Source of the DNA: an uncultured euryarchaeote | GTDB lineage: Archaea > Thermoplasmatota > Poseidoniia > Poseidoniales > Poseidoniaceae | NCBI GenBank assembly: GCA_937892945.1 | Contig: CALBIL010000032.1 | Coordinates: 1 to 52,982, forward strand | Direction of reading: 5' to 3' | Length of the DNA stretch: 52,982 nucleotides | In this document: positions 41,369 to 50,752 of the stretch, piece by piece | Numbering within the stretch: position 1 is the first letter of the stretch | Layout: each line of letters opens with the position of its first letter | The notes under the pieces: generated by a model | What the model was told of the DNA's origin: nothing | Databases searched by the model: none | What the model saw: the letters and a program-made list of their open reading frames with translations, nothing else | Made by a program: the position numbers and the translations under genes

Positions 41369-44300
41369 TTAATCCGTCCATTCGCCCCATTCGCTTTCGC
41401 CTTCTTGACGGAAATACCAGACTTCATTTTCATCTTGGGCCCATTCAGTACCATCTTCATCAACACGATGGTCAACTTGCCAAGAAGTGTCTTCGGTCAC
41501 TGCCTCAATTACTATTTCCGGGACTGCTTTGGTCTCCGGCGCAGGACCGCTTGGTCCAGGTGTCGTGCCAGGCGCAGGACCGCTTGGTCCAGGTGTCGTG
41601 CCAGGCGCAGGACCGCTTGGTCCAGGTGCAGGGCCAGAAGGTGTATTGTCATCATCGTATGAATCGTCATCATCATCTTCATCATCGTAGTCAGATTCAC
41701 CACCGCGTAACGCTGCAACAAGCAACCCAACAATCACAAGACTCACAAGAGCTATGAGAACTGCACCAACGTAGTAAAGGGCGCCTCCTGCTTTGAAGAA
41801 TCCACCGATATTTCCTGTAACATCAACCGAACGTTCTTCTGAAACCTTTCCAGCAGTGATTGTGACGGTTTGAGGACCATCATCGAGAGTCACGATGTTC
41901 CATACCCCTTGGCCTTGATTCAAGACTTCAGCACGACCTGTCGCATCGACATTTGCACTCGATGGTATTGGAATCGGGTTGAGATATTTGTCGAATGCTT
42001 TGACAGTAACTGTGAAATTACCCAATTGGTCGATTGAATCGGAAGAGAGTTCAACGGTGAGTGAATGAACGACTTGCAATGGGTCAACCGAAATATTCGC
42101 AAAACCTTCTGCATCTCCAGTCGAGAAGTCCAAAGTGTGAGGTCCAGCAAGAGTTGCAGTATAGACATAGGTTCCTTCATCTTGGCCTGCAGAAATATTC
42201 TCAACTCGGACGGCATTTTCAGTCCATTCTACGAGTTGTGGGAATGTGTTTCCATCGGCATCTTCTCCAGTCACGAGAATGGCAATCTCTCCACCAGCAG
42301 TTTGCTCAGCAGTATCAAGTTCAGCAGTAAGGAGAATCGCTTCACCATGATGAACAATCATCGTAACACTGTCACTGACATTGTAACCAGCATCGTTGAC
42401 TGCTGAGGCTGAAATACTCCAATTACCAACGTGTGAGGCATCCCAACGCATATTGGAACTGAGAAGAGAATCAGTGATGATTTCGAACTCACCCGAATCG
42501 AGGTTCGTCAAATACCAGACCACGATGGTTGAATCAATCGGATTTGTATCGAGGTCTGAAAGTTCTACTGAGAAGTCAAGATATTCGTCCGCAGTCATAT
42601 CAAAGGCCGTGTTTGCAGTACCGGTTGAATCCGTAACAGTTAACAGAACTGAATTCAAATCACCGTGTGATACGGTGACATTGATAGCAACTTCATGAAG
42701 AGAGAAACCATCGTTATATGAGGCTGTAATCGAATAAGGTTCGGTAGATGCCAAGTAGGGGACAAAGGTTGTTTCATCTCCAACAAGTTGTTCAAGAGCA
42801 GATTGTGAACTCCATTCCGAATGGGTGATGGTCCAATTCGCAGATATAATCCAGCGGTTATCTTTCTGGTCATATGCTTTGACCTTGATCTCAAGAAGAT
42901 CATCTGCTGTAATATCAAACGATTCCCAAGTTGAAACGTTATTGTCAACAAGGAGAATCAAAGAAACAATGGCACCTTCTTGAACCGTAATGGTGATTTG
43001 AGAAGAAACCGTCTCATAATACGCTTCAATTACTTTAGCACCACGTGATGTAGGAGTCCATATTGCTGGAGCGCCAACCATCAACTGGCCGTCTTGAATC
43101 TGAACCCAGTTTTCACTTGGAAGAAGAACTGGCAATCGGTTTCCACGGATATCAACACGAGTCGTGTTAATCCAAACATGTTCATCAGCTGTAATCGAAG
43201 TGGTCGATGCATCGAGTTCTAAACTCGCCATTTCACCGTGCCCGACTGTCAGCATCAAAGAACCTGCGGCACCTGATGTTGAGGTGAGATTCAAATGCCA
43301 GATCCCAACTTGGTCAGGGAAGTATTCGCCTGAAGCTTCACTGTAATTGCCGTTGGTATTTGTCCAAGTGAGGTCCCCTGCTTCGGAGATCTCGGTGATT
43401 TCATTACCAAATTGGTCGAACAGTGTATGCGTGACTGCACACAAAATACCTGCAGGAATTGTCCCTTGGCAGCCATCCAATTCAAAGTAGGACGGAGCGC
43501 CGGTTTCGACTGTTATTGAAACAACAGTCGTTTGCGTGGTACTTGTCAAATCAACCCAAGAGACTTGAACGGTTTGAATACCGCTTGCATAAGGAATAAA
43601 CAAGCCTTCTGTGAACACAGCCATGCTACCATTACTCGGCAGATAAGTGATTGATTGTCCAGATACGGTGTTGCCATGTTGGTCAACAACATAGGCAGTA
43701 ATTTGCAATGTCTCATCAGCGGAAAGAGTTGCGGATTCCGGTAGAACCACTAACGTTGTCGGAGCACCTGGAGTCACCGTGACGATTTCAGATGAACAAA
43801 TGATGCCAAAGCATGCAGTGACGGTCTGTTGTCCAGATGCAAAGGGTGTAAAGATTCCCGTTTGAGAGATGCTTCCATTGGTTGCACTCCAAGTAACTGG
43901 TGCGTTAATAGGCAACGTCAAATGATCATAGGAAACATAGGAAAAGGTCACAGAAGTATCAGCATCCGTAGTTGGAGCAGTCGGAGTTAAATTGATCGTG
44001 GTCACATTGGTGTGATTCAACAGAATCTGTGGACGGTAACTCTGTAAGCCATTTTCACTGGACATAAAGTTTGCAAGTAAACTACCTCGATTTGGAGTTG
44101 CAATAATAATCCAAGCATTGTTGTTATCAATGAACATTCCATCGACGCCAATATCAAACCAAATCCAACGTTGGTCACTCATATCGGTTTCAACCAAAGT
44201 CGAAATTGGTGTAGCATCATAATCGACTCCTGCTTGCATACCCGGTGCACCCCATGCACCAGTTGAGGAACTCGAGGATGCGTTCCAAGTCGAAGACGAT

Positions 44301-47300
44301 TGTGCCCATTGGCCATTGAGAACTCGGTGAACGCTGAATGACATTTCATTCGCCCCACCAGTAGCAACCCATGAATCAAGATAAAGTCCAAGACTCGCCG
44401 AATGAATGTTTGCATAGGCAGGAAGAGGCACTTGACTGTTATCTAACGCAAGGGTAAGACGTGATTCCATTCCGGCGTTCGCCCCAGAATACGTACCTAA
44501 TTCTGCGAGGACTGTATCTCCATAATTGGTTGAAGGTGAGGCTTCGCTTAGGTGGGTGTCTCGGATATTGGTGTGTCCGAATTGAATCACCTCATTACCT
44601 GTTTGGAACGTATAGGTGTAGGTCAAATCATTGTTATCAGTATGGTGTGGATCCCCAATAGCAAAACTCCAACGTGAGGACGAAGGACCAGGGATAGATT
44701 GGTTGACCCCTTGTACCCACCAGGTGAACACTTCTCCGGTCGTAACAGAGTTGGTAAATCTGAAGGTCGTCCCAGTAATCTGACTTGATTCCCAAGATTT
44801 AAATTTGTAGACACCTGTTTCGTTTGCAATTGTGACGACATATCCGTTCGCACCTGTTACAGGGGACCAAGAAAGTACTGGCTTATCATCTGCTTGTAAA
44901 GTAGAAGCACTAAGATTGTAGAGTACTTGACCATCTTGAGGAGAGGTCAATACCGGTTGAGCCGGAGGTTGAATTCCATTCACATTGTCGACATAGCCCA
45001 ATACTAATCGTGGTCGCAACGTTTCAGTGCTTGCTTCCGAGGAAGCAAAGGCATGATTTGTTACAGGCGTACCAACCGATTTCAATAAAATGGTCATCGT
45101 AAAGTTACCATTCGCCACATTATCCTGGGCAAGACTGGTGAGGTCCCATTCCATCCAACCCGAAGCAGGAGAGAGAGTAAGCGTCGAACGGGTAATTTCA
45201 CTTGTCATGCATGCTACATTCGAATTCCAAGTTACGGACGATTCTGTGAATGGTGCGCAAGCATGTGCTGAAATGGTAGTGGAGGATGTACCAGTCACTC
45301 CAGTACGATACAATCCAAGGAGCATCGATGTTGGAGTCATGGTTGATGGCCAAGGCATTGAACTCAAGTCGTATTCAATATAAATTTGACTTTCCCCTGT
45401 ACCAGAGGCAGAAGTGCCAAGGTTCAATTGAGTTGAGGACCCAAGACTACCCGTTGCTGAAGAAGAGATTTCAGCATCAGGAACTCGAGGGAGGAGTCCT
45501 GTTTGAGTGAAAATTGAACCACGGTTGAGGGCAACAGTATAATTTCCTAAACCGTCGTCAAACCCTTGATTTTCAGGAATACGGAACTTATTGACACTTG
45601 ACCAGTGCCCAATTCGACCGTCTTGGTCACCACGAACTCGCCAGTATTGCCATTCATCACCTTTCAATGAATCAGTGCGTGTTACCGTAAGGTTGGGTTC
45701 ATCCCAAGTCGTATTGGTAATGTTTCCTGAACTCATTGCGCCACTGTCTGCACATTCTAAATCTTCAACCATTCGAGGTTCGCTTGCAGCACATACAAAC
45801 CATTGAGTTTGATTTGTTGAAGAACTTGACCAGTTGGTACTGTATTGGTCGGCACCACTTGGAACTGCAGCAGAGAGGTTCCAAAGTGTAGAACCATCAA
45901 CGGGTCCGATATTGCTCGGACTCGAAGGTGACCATGGAGTGGTTAATTCATACGTCATTGTCAATTTCGGCCGCTGTGAAACTCCAGTATATTCACTGCT
46001 TGCGATGTAATAGGTACCATCAACGGTACCAGCTATTTCTTCAGGCTGAATCAGAATGTTCAAGCTTTCTTGGCCTCGTTCAATTGCATGTTGAAGCAAG
46101 GAGGTGATGTTGACTTCAAAGACACCCGTTCCGTTAATCCAAAATCCATTGGTTTCAGGTATTTGAGAGTCAGCAGAATGGTAAGCACCCGTGCCTGCCC
46201 ATGAAGTTGTGTTGTTCCCTGGATAAGCCCAGTTTGACGCTTCATTCCAGCCGGTGATCATTTCTGAAACGGTAACGAATATATCGTCCGAACCAGAGAG
46301 AACGGTCAATTCCAATGTGGCATTATTCACTTCATATGAAGTGGGAAGAGGAAGTGATGAGAAATCAATTTCAATCAAACTCGTAGAACGTAGAATGCTG
46401 TTACTCGAACTTTGTCCAACGGCAAGATATCCTGAACTTCCTTGATTGGCGAGTATGTTGCCTCCATCTAAGAAGGTGTCTTGGGTAAGAAGTGGATAGT
46501 TTTGCGATTCAACAATCGCGCCTTCTTGAAGCGAAACCCATGCGTGGGTTGAATCTATTTCTCCAGAGTCTGTATCAGGGATATGGAAGAGTGTTGAAAC
46601 ACTTTGTGGACCAATCATCCCCGCCTGAATCGGCTGTACAGTCCAACGAATGGTTTGGGCTTGGTTGATGGATGTCGAAGGAGTAAAGGTAAAGTTTAGT
46701 AAATCAAACAACGCAGAAGAATCTCGAGAATCGTACGTCGTACGTCCAGCCATATCATCATCAGCATCTTCAAAAATGTGAATTCGCCAAGCATCCACTG
46801 AATTTGCTGAACCATGGGACCAACTAAATTCGGGAGTGTCATTTGGCAACAATGCATGAGAATCCGTATCCCACGAAAGTGAATTATTTGCTGGGCCGCT
46901 ATTGACCCCAGTTGTAGTCGGAACTGGACTTGTGCCGTTTGACCATGTCAAGTTCAGCCATGGATGTTGAGAGGTAAGCCCTTCAGTGGAAGTAAAGGTT
47001 ACAACATTCGGACCGTTCGAATATGCAGTTATATCGTTCGAAGCATACAATGCCAGCGAAAGGGTCGAAAAACCTGCATCCAATGATGCTTGAACCGCCT
47101 CACTAACATCCCATGTCATCCATCCAGCACTTACAGAATCTTGCAAATCAACATACGGACCGAGGTCGACACCAAGATCACGTCCTCCAAGTTGTGACCA
47201 ATTATTGATGCCATCATAGGTGGTACCATTTGCATCGACAGTCCAATTCTGATAAACTGGTCGGACTGCAATAGGTTCTGCTGTTGGGGATGAAAATTCA

Positions 47301-50300
47301 GAATAGAGATTGATTTGAGCAGAAGTAACTCGAGCATTTACGGGTTGTGGAATTGAGTCGAGCGGAATTCGAATGAGCGAAATCGCTTGTCGGTTAAATC
47401 CAACTGCACCGACTTTCATTTGTGATGAATCGTCGTAGGTACTTGATGCACCACTACCAGATTCAATCACGTATGTATCGAGGAAGTTCGGGAGATTCAT
47501 ACTAGGCATTGCTTCTCTATGATGAAGTTCAACCGATGCACACGAGCCATCAGGGCATGTTTGCCAAGTGGTCAAATCAAGTACCGTGAAAGAAAAGGAA
47601 TTCGACCAATTACCAATTTGGTTGGTTGAAGAAATTGCTCGAACTCTCCAATACCATGTCTTGCCGTCATCCAAATCAGAAGTAGGCGTATACGAAAGAT
47701 TTGCAGCATCAAATCCACCATCGTTCCAAGAGGTCTTCGTTTGAAGCGCAGTCGAGTCAAAGGTTGGTTCAGTATCGAGTTGAACAGCCCAACCACCGAC
47801 AGCAAGATTGCTTCCAAACGACCAGGTGAGTGAAGGGCGTTTCTCCGGAGTTTGGTCAACACCAGATCCCATGGACCAAGAAGCATTGAGAGGTGTCAAA
47901 GGGGCCGGATCAAGTGGGACAACATTTGAGCCGGGCACATAAACGAAACTCAATTCGGGCTTTTGTGCATCTTGAGACAAGCCAGGGTACAATTGAACTT
48001 CACGACTTTGCCCGGTTCCTGACCCAAGTATACCAATGAGGAAATCAACACTACGGTTTTCACGCATTGCATTTTGAACACCTAACGTGACATTCCAATC
48101 GATTCGGTCACCGTCCATGTAGGTCGTATTCAGTTGGACGGAATCAAGTAAAGAAGAACGCTCCCAACCTTTAGCACCAGACATCCCCCAGCTGTTAGAG
48201 CCATCATAGGTAGCCCATGTTGCTCCTTCAGCGGTCCAATTATGTTGACGACTTTCCCATACGGCTACACTCGGGGAGTTTGATGGAGAACTTCCAATCA
48301 TCATGGAGAGGTGTGCAGATTCAACAGCGTAACCAACTGGTAAAAGGTTGGAACGTAAATTACAACTCAGAAGGCCAACTGCTTCGATCGGATATGTGTT
48401 ATAGGAGATCATTAGTTTCGATTCATCATTGTAATTCTGAGAAGGCGTTCCACTGTCCAAATAGGTATCAAGACATTCAGGATAAAGACCGTCATTGGTT
48501 CCATTTCCATGCTTCATTCGGAATTCATATCGGTCAGCGCCGAGCCAAGTACTTTCAAGTGAACTGACAAGGAAATTCGATGTCGACCAAGGTCCATATC
48601 GACCGTCTGAATCAAGATATGCCATTCTCCAAAAATACATATTCCCTGCTGTTAAAGCGAGGTTTCCAGTCATGTTAAGAATACCATCAGAAGGTGTGAA
48701 GTCGCTGTCTGAAACTGTGTTGGATACCAACACGAGGTCACGGAATTGTTCATCGGTTGCAAGTTGGAGAACCATGTCATACGAGAAGGTCGTTGGCATC
48801 CATGTAATTGATGGAGTCAAGTTCCCAGTGAAGTTGTGACCCGATTGATTCCAAACGGCCTCATCTGGAAGAGGTGCTGTGAGCGTTGTGTTGGACAAAG
48901 GAGTTTGTGAACCCCAAGCATAGGTGATTGAAACTGATGGCTTCTTTGCGTCATCAAGAACATCAGATGAAAAGAAGACAGCATTTTTGGTACCCGTTGT
49001 GGAGTATGCTTCGTTTAGACCTCGAGCTGTGATCATGAAATCAGCGCTGGTGGTTGAGCCACTTTCGACCCAAGTTTGAAGAACATCTGCAAATCCAAAA
49101 CTAAACTTAGAACTTGTTTGTGAGCCGTTGACCCCTGTGTCAGAGGCAGTTGACGAAAAGATACGCCCACCGTCAGACCAACTGTTCGCATTCGAGCCCC
49201 GATTCCAAGTGACTTCACTTTCAATCCACTGGTTAGGAGTCATTTCGTGCATAGAAAGAAGAGCATTATTTGATGAGGAATCACGAGTTAAATTCACTTG
49301 TGCATCAAGAATAGTAGCGTTGGAAGGAAGACCGAGTAAACCGAGATTGAAACGGAGATGAATAAGTGATTCTTTACTCGAAGTGACACTTGTCTCCATG
49401 ACATCAGCAGAACCATATTTTGAATTCTTACTCAATTGATTCGAATAAGAGTCTTCGATGAAAGAACCGATTAAACCAAGATCGTCGATGTCGACTTCAA
49501 TACTTGCAGTGCCATCTCCATTGTCGGTCACATCATGAGTTGGTAGAAGGAAATTTTGGGTGACAGACCAATCGCTCAGAGCGTCAGTCGAGTCAATACT
49601 CCTAATTCGATAATAAATCTGAGTTCCATTCGTGAATTGTTCACTCACTGGAAGAGAATATGTTCCGCTGGTTGAGGTTGTCGTGAATGTATCCCAGAGT
49701 GTAGAATAATGCCATTCAAGGTCGCTATCAGTTTTGAATTCAGGGTCGAGTGAAAGTTGATACTCGACATGTTCCCCAATTAAGGAGTTATACGAAAGTG
49801 TAGGTGTTGTGTCTGCGGTCAAGATCAAATCTCCACTCATCAATGGCATACCATCGACTGCAAAATCCGAAGTAACCGAGCCACCGTCACCTGCAGATGA
49901 GGCCGATGTCACAAGAACCAGTTCGGGGCGACTCAAAGGATTTATCGATTCAGAGAGAGAACAATCGTATTGTGAACCGAGGCCTGAAAGAAGCAGAGTC
50001 ACAGAGGATTGATTCGTTGAAGCTGCCTCCTGTGCGATTGCCGTGACATTCAGAGCAAACGAGCCACTGGCAGATGAACGGAATGGAGGCTCCCAATCGC
50101 CACGGTCAGTGGAACCATCTGCACCGGGGGAACTCCAAGCAACGCCATTGTCAGATTGAGTCCATGTAGCAGTTGTCGAATTCCATGATGATGGAGTCGT
50201 CGCATAAACCGAAAGATCGGTAGAAAGAAGAGAGTCCTCAACACATGCAATGTTTAACGTTGCAGAATGAATCGAATCTGATGATGAGTAATTCAATGGG

Positions 50301-50599
50301 AATTCGAACAAAAGTCGACTCTCCTCTCCGGCATCAGATATTCCGAGGAGTCCGGCTCCACTTTGATTATAATTTGAAGTAGGGTTTGATTCATCAAGCG
50401 AGGTATCATTCGAAGCAGAAACCGTTGAAGTCACCAGAGAAACGTGATGCTGCTCAGCGAGTTCCACATCAAAGTCTAATGTTTGCGGCAACAATAAATC
50501 TGCAAATATGAACATCAAAACGAGGAAGATGGTCAAGGTGGTCCGACGGGGGGGAGTCTCGCGTAGCATGGGGCTCAAAGCGTTCAAGTCCTGCGCCAT
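41369..50599 (-). CDS. giant surface protein (3076 aa) with DNRLRE/Fn3-like and Ig-like repeats
   Basis: One open frame of 9.2 kb. A signal segment (TIFLVLMFIFADLLL) covers about 20-36. Up to about residue 2200 the protein alternates seven DNRLRE (CBM96)-like domains with Fn3-like domains. The DNRLRE-like cores read like NWTAEGATWATYDGSNSW or QWAQSSSTWNASSSSSTGAW, each followed by W-hydrophobic-D-hydrophobic. The Fn3-like domains have WAVQLDTEPTFDS-type strands and W.WRV cores. Residues about 2200-2930 are Ig-like repeats (VTWSATNGSISQTGIFTPFASG). A transmembrane helix (GAVLIALVSLVIVGLLVAAL) leads into an Asp-rich segment, a Pro/Gly repeat and a Trp-rich end (DGTEWAQDENEVWYFRQEGE). It is probably the largest cell-surface fibre or adhesin of the cell. 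CBM96-like domains suggest polysaccharide binding; this is inferred. Confidence 0.8.
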   Translation of the reverse strand: MAQDLNALSPMLRETPPRRTTLTIFLVLMFIFADLLLPQTLDFDVELAEQHHVSLVTSTVSASNDTSLDESNPTSNYNQSGAGLLGISDAGEESRLLFEFPLNYSSSDSIHSATLNIACVEDSLLSTDLSVYATTPSSWNSTTATWTQSDNGVAWSSPGADGSTDRGDWEPPFRSSASGSFALNVTAIAQEAASTNQSSVTLLLSGLGSQYDCSLSESINPLSRPELVLVTSASSAGDGGSVTSDFAVDGMPLMSGDLILTADTTPTLSYNSLIGEHVEYQLSLDPEFKTDSDLEWHYSTLWDTFTTTSTSGTYSLPVSEQFTNGTQIYYRIRSIDSTDALSDWSVTQNFLLPTHDVTDNGDGTASIEVDIDDLGLIGSFIEDSYSNQLSKNSKYGSADVMETSVTSSKESLIHLRFNLGLLGLPSNATILDAQVNLTRDSSSNNALLSMHEMTPNQWIESEVTWNRGSNANSWSDGGRIFSSTASDTGVNGSQTSSKFSFGFADVLQTWVESGSTTSADFMITARGLNEAYSTTGTKNAVFFSSDVLDDAKKPSVSITYAWGSQTPLSNTTLTAPLPDEAVWNQSGHNFTGNLTPSITWMPTTFSYDMVLQLATDEQFRDLVLVSNTVSDSDFTPSDGILNMTGNLALTAGNMYFWRMAYLDSDGRYGPWSTSNFLVSSLESTWLGADRYEFRMKHGNGTNDGLYPECLDTYLDSGTPSQNYNDESKLMISYNTYPIEAVGLLSCNLRSNLLPVGYAVESAHLSMMIGSSPSNSPSVAVWESRQHNWTAEGATWATYDGSNSWGMSGAKGWERSSLLDSVQLNTTYMDGDRIDWNVTLGVQNAMRENRSVDFLIGILGSGTGQSREVQLYPGLSQDAQKPELSFVYVPGSNVVPLDPAPLTPLNASWSMGSGVDQTPEKRPSLTWSFGSNLAVGGWAVQLDTEPTFDSTALQTKTSWNDGGFDAANLSYTPTSDLDDGKTWYWRVRAISSTNQIGNWSNSFSFTVLDLTTWQTCPDGSCASVELHHREAMPSMNLPNFLDTYVIESGSGASSTYDDSSQMKVGAVGFNRQAISLIRIPLDSIPQPVNARVTSAQINLYSEFSSPTAEPIAVRPVYQNWTVDANGTTYDGINNWSQLGGRDLGVDLGPYVDLQDSVSAGWMTWDVSEAVQASLDAGFSTLSLALYASNDITAYSNGPNVVTFTSTEGLTSQHPWLNLTWSNGTSPVPTTTGVNSGPANNSLSWDTDSHALLPNDTPEFSWSHGSANSVDAWRIHIFEDADDDMAGRTTYDSRDSSALFDLLNFTFTPSTSINQAQTIRWTVQPIQAGMIGPQSVSTLFHIPDTDSGEIDSTHAWVSLQEGAIVESQNYPLLTQDTFLDGGNILANQGSSGYLAVGQSSSNSILRSTSLIEIDFSSLPLPTSYEVNNATLELTVLSGSDDIFVTVSEMITGWNEASNWAYPGNNTTSWAGTGAYHSADSQIPETNGFWINGTGVFEVNITSLLQHAIERGQESLNILIQPEEIAGTVDGTYYIASSEYTGVSQRPKLTMTYELTTPWSPSSPSNIGPVDGSTLWNLSAAVPSGADQYSTNWSSSSTNQTQWFVCAASEPRMVEDLECADSGAMSSGNITNTTWDEPNLTVTRTDSLKGDEWQYWRVRGDQDGRIGHWSSVNKFRIPENQGFDDGLGNYTVALNRGSIFTQTGLLPRVPDAEISSSATGSLGSSTQLNLGTSASGTGESQIYIEYDLSSMPWPSTMTPTSMLLGLYRTGVTGTSSTTISAHACAPFTESSVTWNSNVACMTSEITRSTLTLSPASGWMEWDLTSLAQDNVANGNFTMTILLKSVGTPVTNHAFASSEASTETLRPRLVLGYVDNVNGIQPPAQPVLTSPQDGQVLYNLSASTLQADDKPVLSWSPVTGANGYVVTIANETGVYKFKSWESSQITGTTFRFTNSVTTGEVFTWWVQGVNQSIPGPSSSRWSFAIGDPHHTDNNDLTYTYTFQTGNEVIQFGHTNIRDTHLSEASPSTNYGDTVLAELGTYSGANAGMESRLTLALDNSQVPLPAYANIHSASLGLYLDSWVATGGANEMSFSVHRVLNGQWAQSSSTWNASSSSSTGAWGAPGMQAGVDYDATPISTLVETDMSDQRWIWFDIGVDGMFIDNNNAWIIIATPNRGSLLANFMSSENGLQSYRPQILLNHTNVTTINLTPTAPTTDADTSVTFSYVSYDHLTLPINAPVTWSATNGSISQTGIFTPFASGQQTVTACFGIICSSEIVTVTPGAPTTLVVLPESATLSADETLQITAYVVDQHGNTVSGQSITYLPSNGSMAVFTEGLFIPYASGIQTVQVSWVDLTSTTQTTVVSITVETGAPSYFELDGCQGTIPAGILCAVTHTLFDQFGNEITEISEAGDLTWTNTNGNYSEASGEYFPDQVGIWHLNLTSTSGAAGSLMLTVGHGEMASLELDASTTSITADEHVWINTTRVDIRGNRLPVLLPSENWVQIQDGQLMVGAPAIWTPTSRGAKVIEAYYETVSSQITITVQEGAIVSLILLVDNNVSTWESFDITADDLLEIKVKAYDQKDNRWIISANWTITHSEWSSQSALEQLVGDETTFVPYLASTEPYSITASYNDGFSLHEVAINVTVSHGDLNSVLLTVTDSTGTANTAFDMTADEYLDFSVELSDLDTNPIDSTIVVWYLTNLDSGEFEIITDSLLSSNMRWDASHVGNWSISASAVNDAGYNVSDSVTMIVHHGEAILLTAELDTAEQTAGGEIAILVTGEDADGNTFPQLVEWTENAVRVENISAGQDEGTYVYTATLAGPHTLDFSTGDAEGFANISVDPLQVVHSLTVELSSDSIDQLGNFTVTVKAFDKYLNPIPIPSSANVDATGRAEVLNQGQGVWNIVTLDDGPQTVTITAGKVSEERSVDVTGNIGGFFKAGGALYYVGAVLIALVSLVIVGLLVAALRGGESDYDDEDDDDDSYDDDNTPSGPAPGPSGPAPGTTPGPSGPAPGTTPGPSGPAPETKAVPEIVIEAVTEDTSWQVDHRVDEDGTEWAQDENEVWYFRQEGESEWGEWTD
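41538..41630 (-). repeat. 33-bp tandem repeat encoding GPSGPAPGTTP
   Basis: Two perfect 33-bp units (41538-41570 and 41571-41603) and a partial third encode an 11-residue Pro/Gly repeat in the cytosolic tail of the 3076-aa protein, between the Asp-rich segment and the Trp-rich end. Nucleotide identity is complete even at third positions, so the duplication is recent or being homogenised. Confidence 0.9.
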
Positions 50600-50705
50600 A
50601 TACTGTCTTTTCCCTTCACGGGTATGAATCTCAATATGTGGAACTGGAATTCATTGTTAAATCAAAATCCTTACAGGTATTTCTTCAAATGAAAGGAGAA
50701 TGTTC

Positions 50706-50752
50706 AAGGAGGCTCGTCAATGACATCATCCCATGAGCGAACTTTGGGTTGA
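50706..50752 (+). promoter_or_regulatory. Shine-Dalgarno with 10-codon upstream reading frame overlapping rfcS start
   Basis: AAGGAGG at 50706-50712 sits 7 nt before an ATG at 50720 but 20 nt before the rfcS ATG at 50733. The upstream ATG opens a 10-codon frame (MTSSHERTLG) in another phase that ends at 50752, inside rfcS. This arrangement could make rfcS translation depend on termination-reinitiation. It may also be chance. Confidence 0.35.

Noticed and set aside
41249-41662. Open frame on the plus strand with repeated TAWSRCRARR-like units
   Set aside because: It is the complement of the 33-bp Pro/Gly coding repeat of the 3076-aa gene; the minus-strand frame is the real one.
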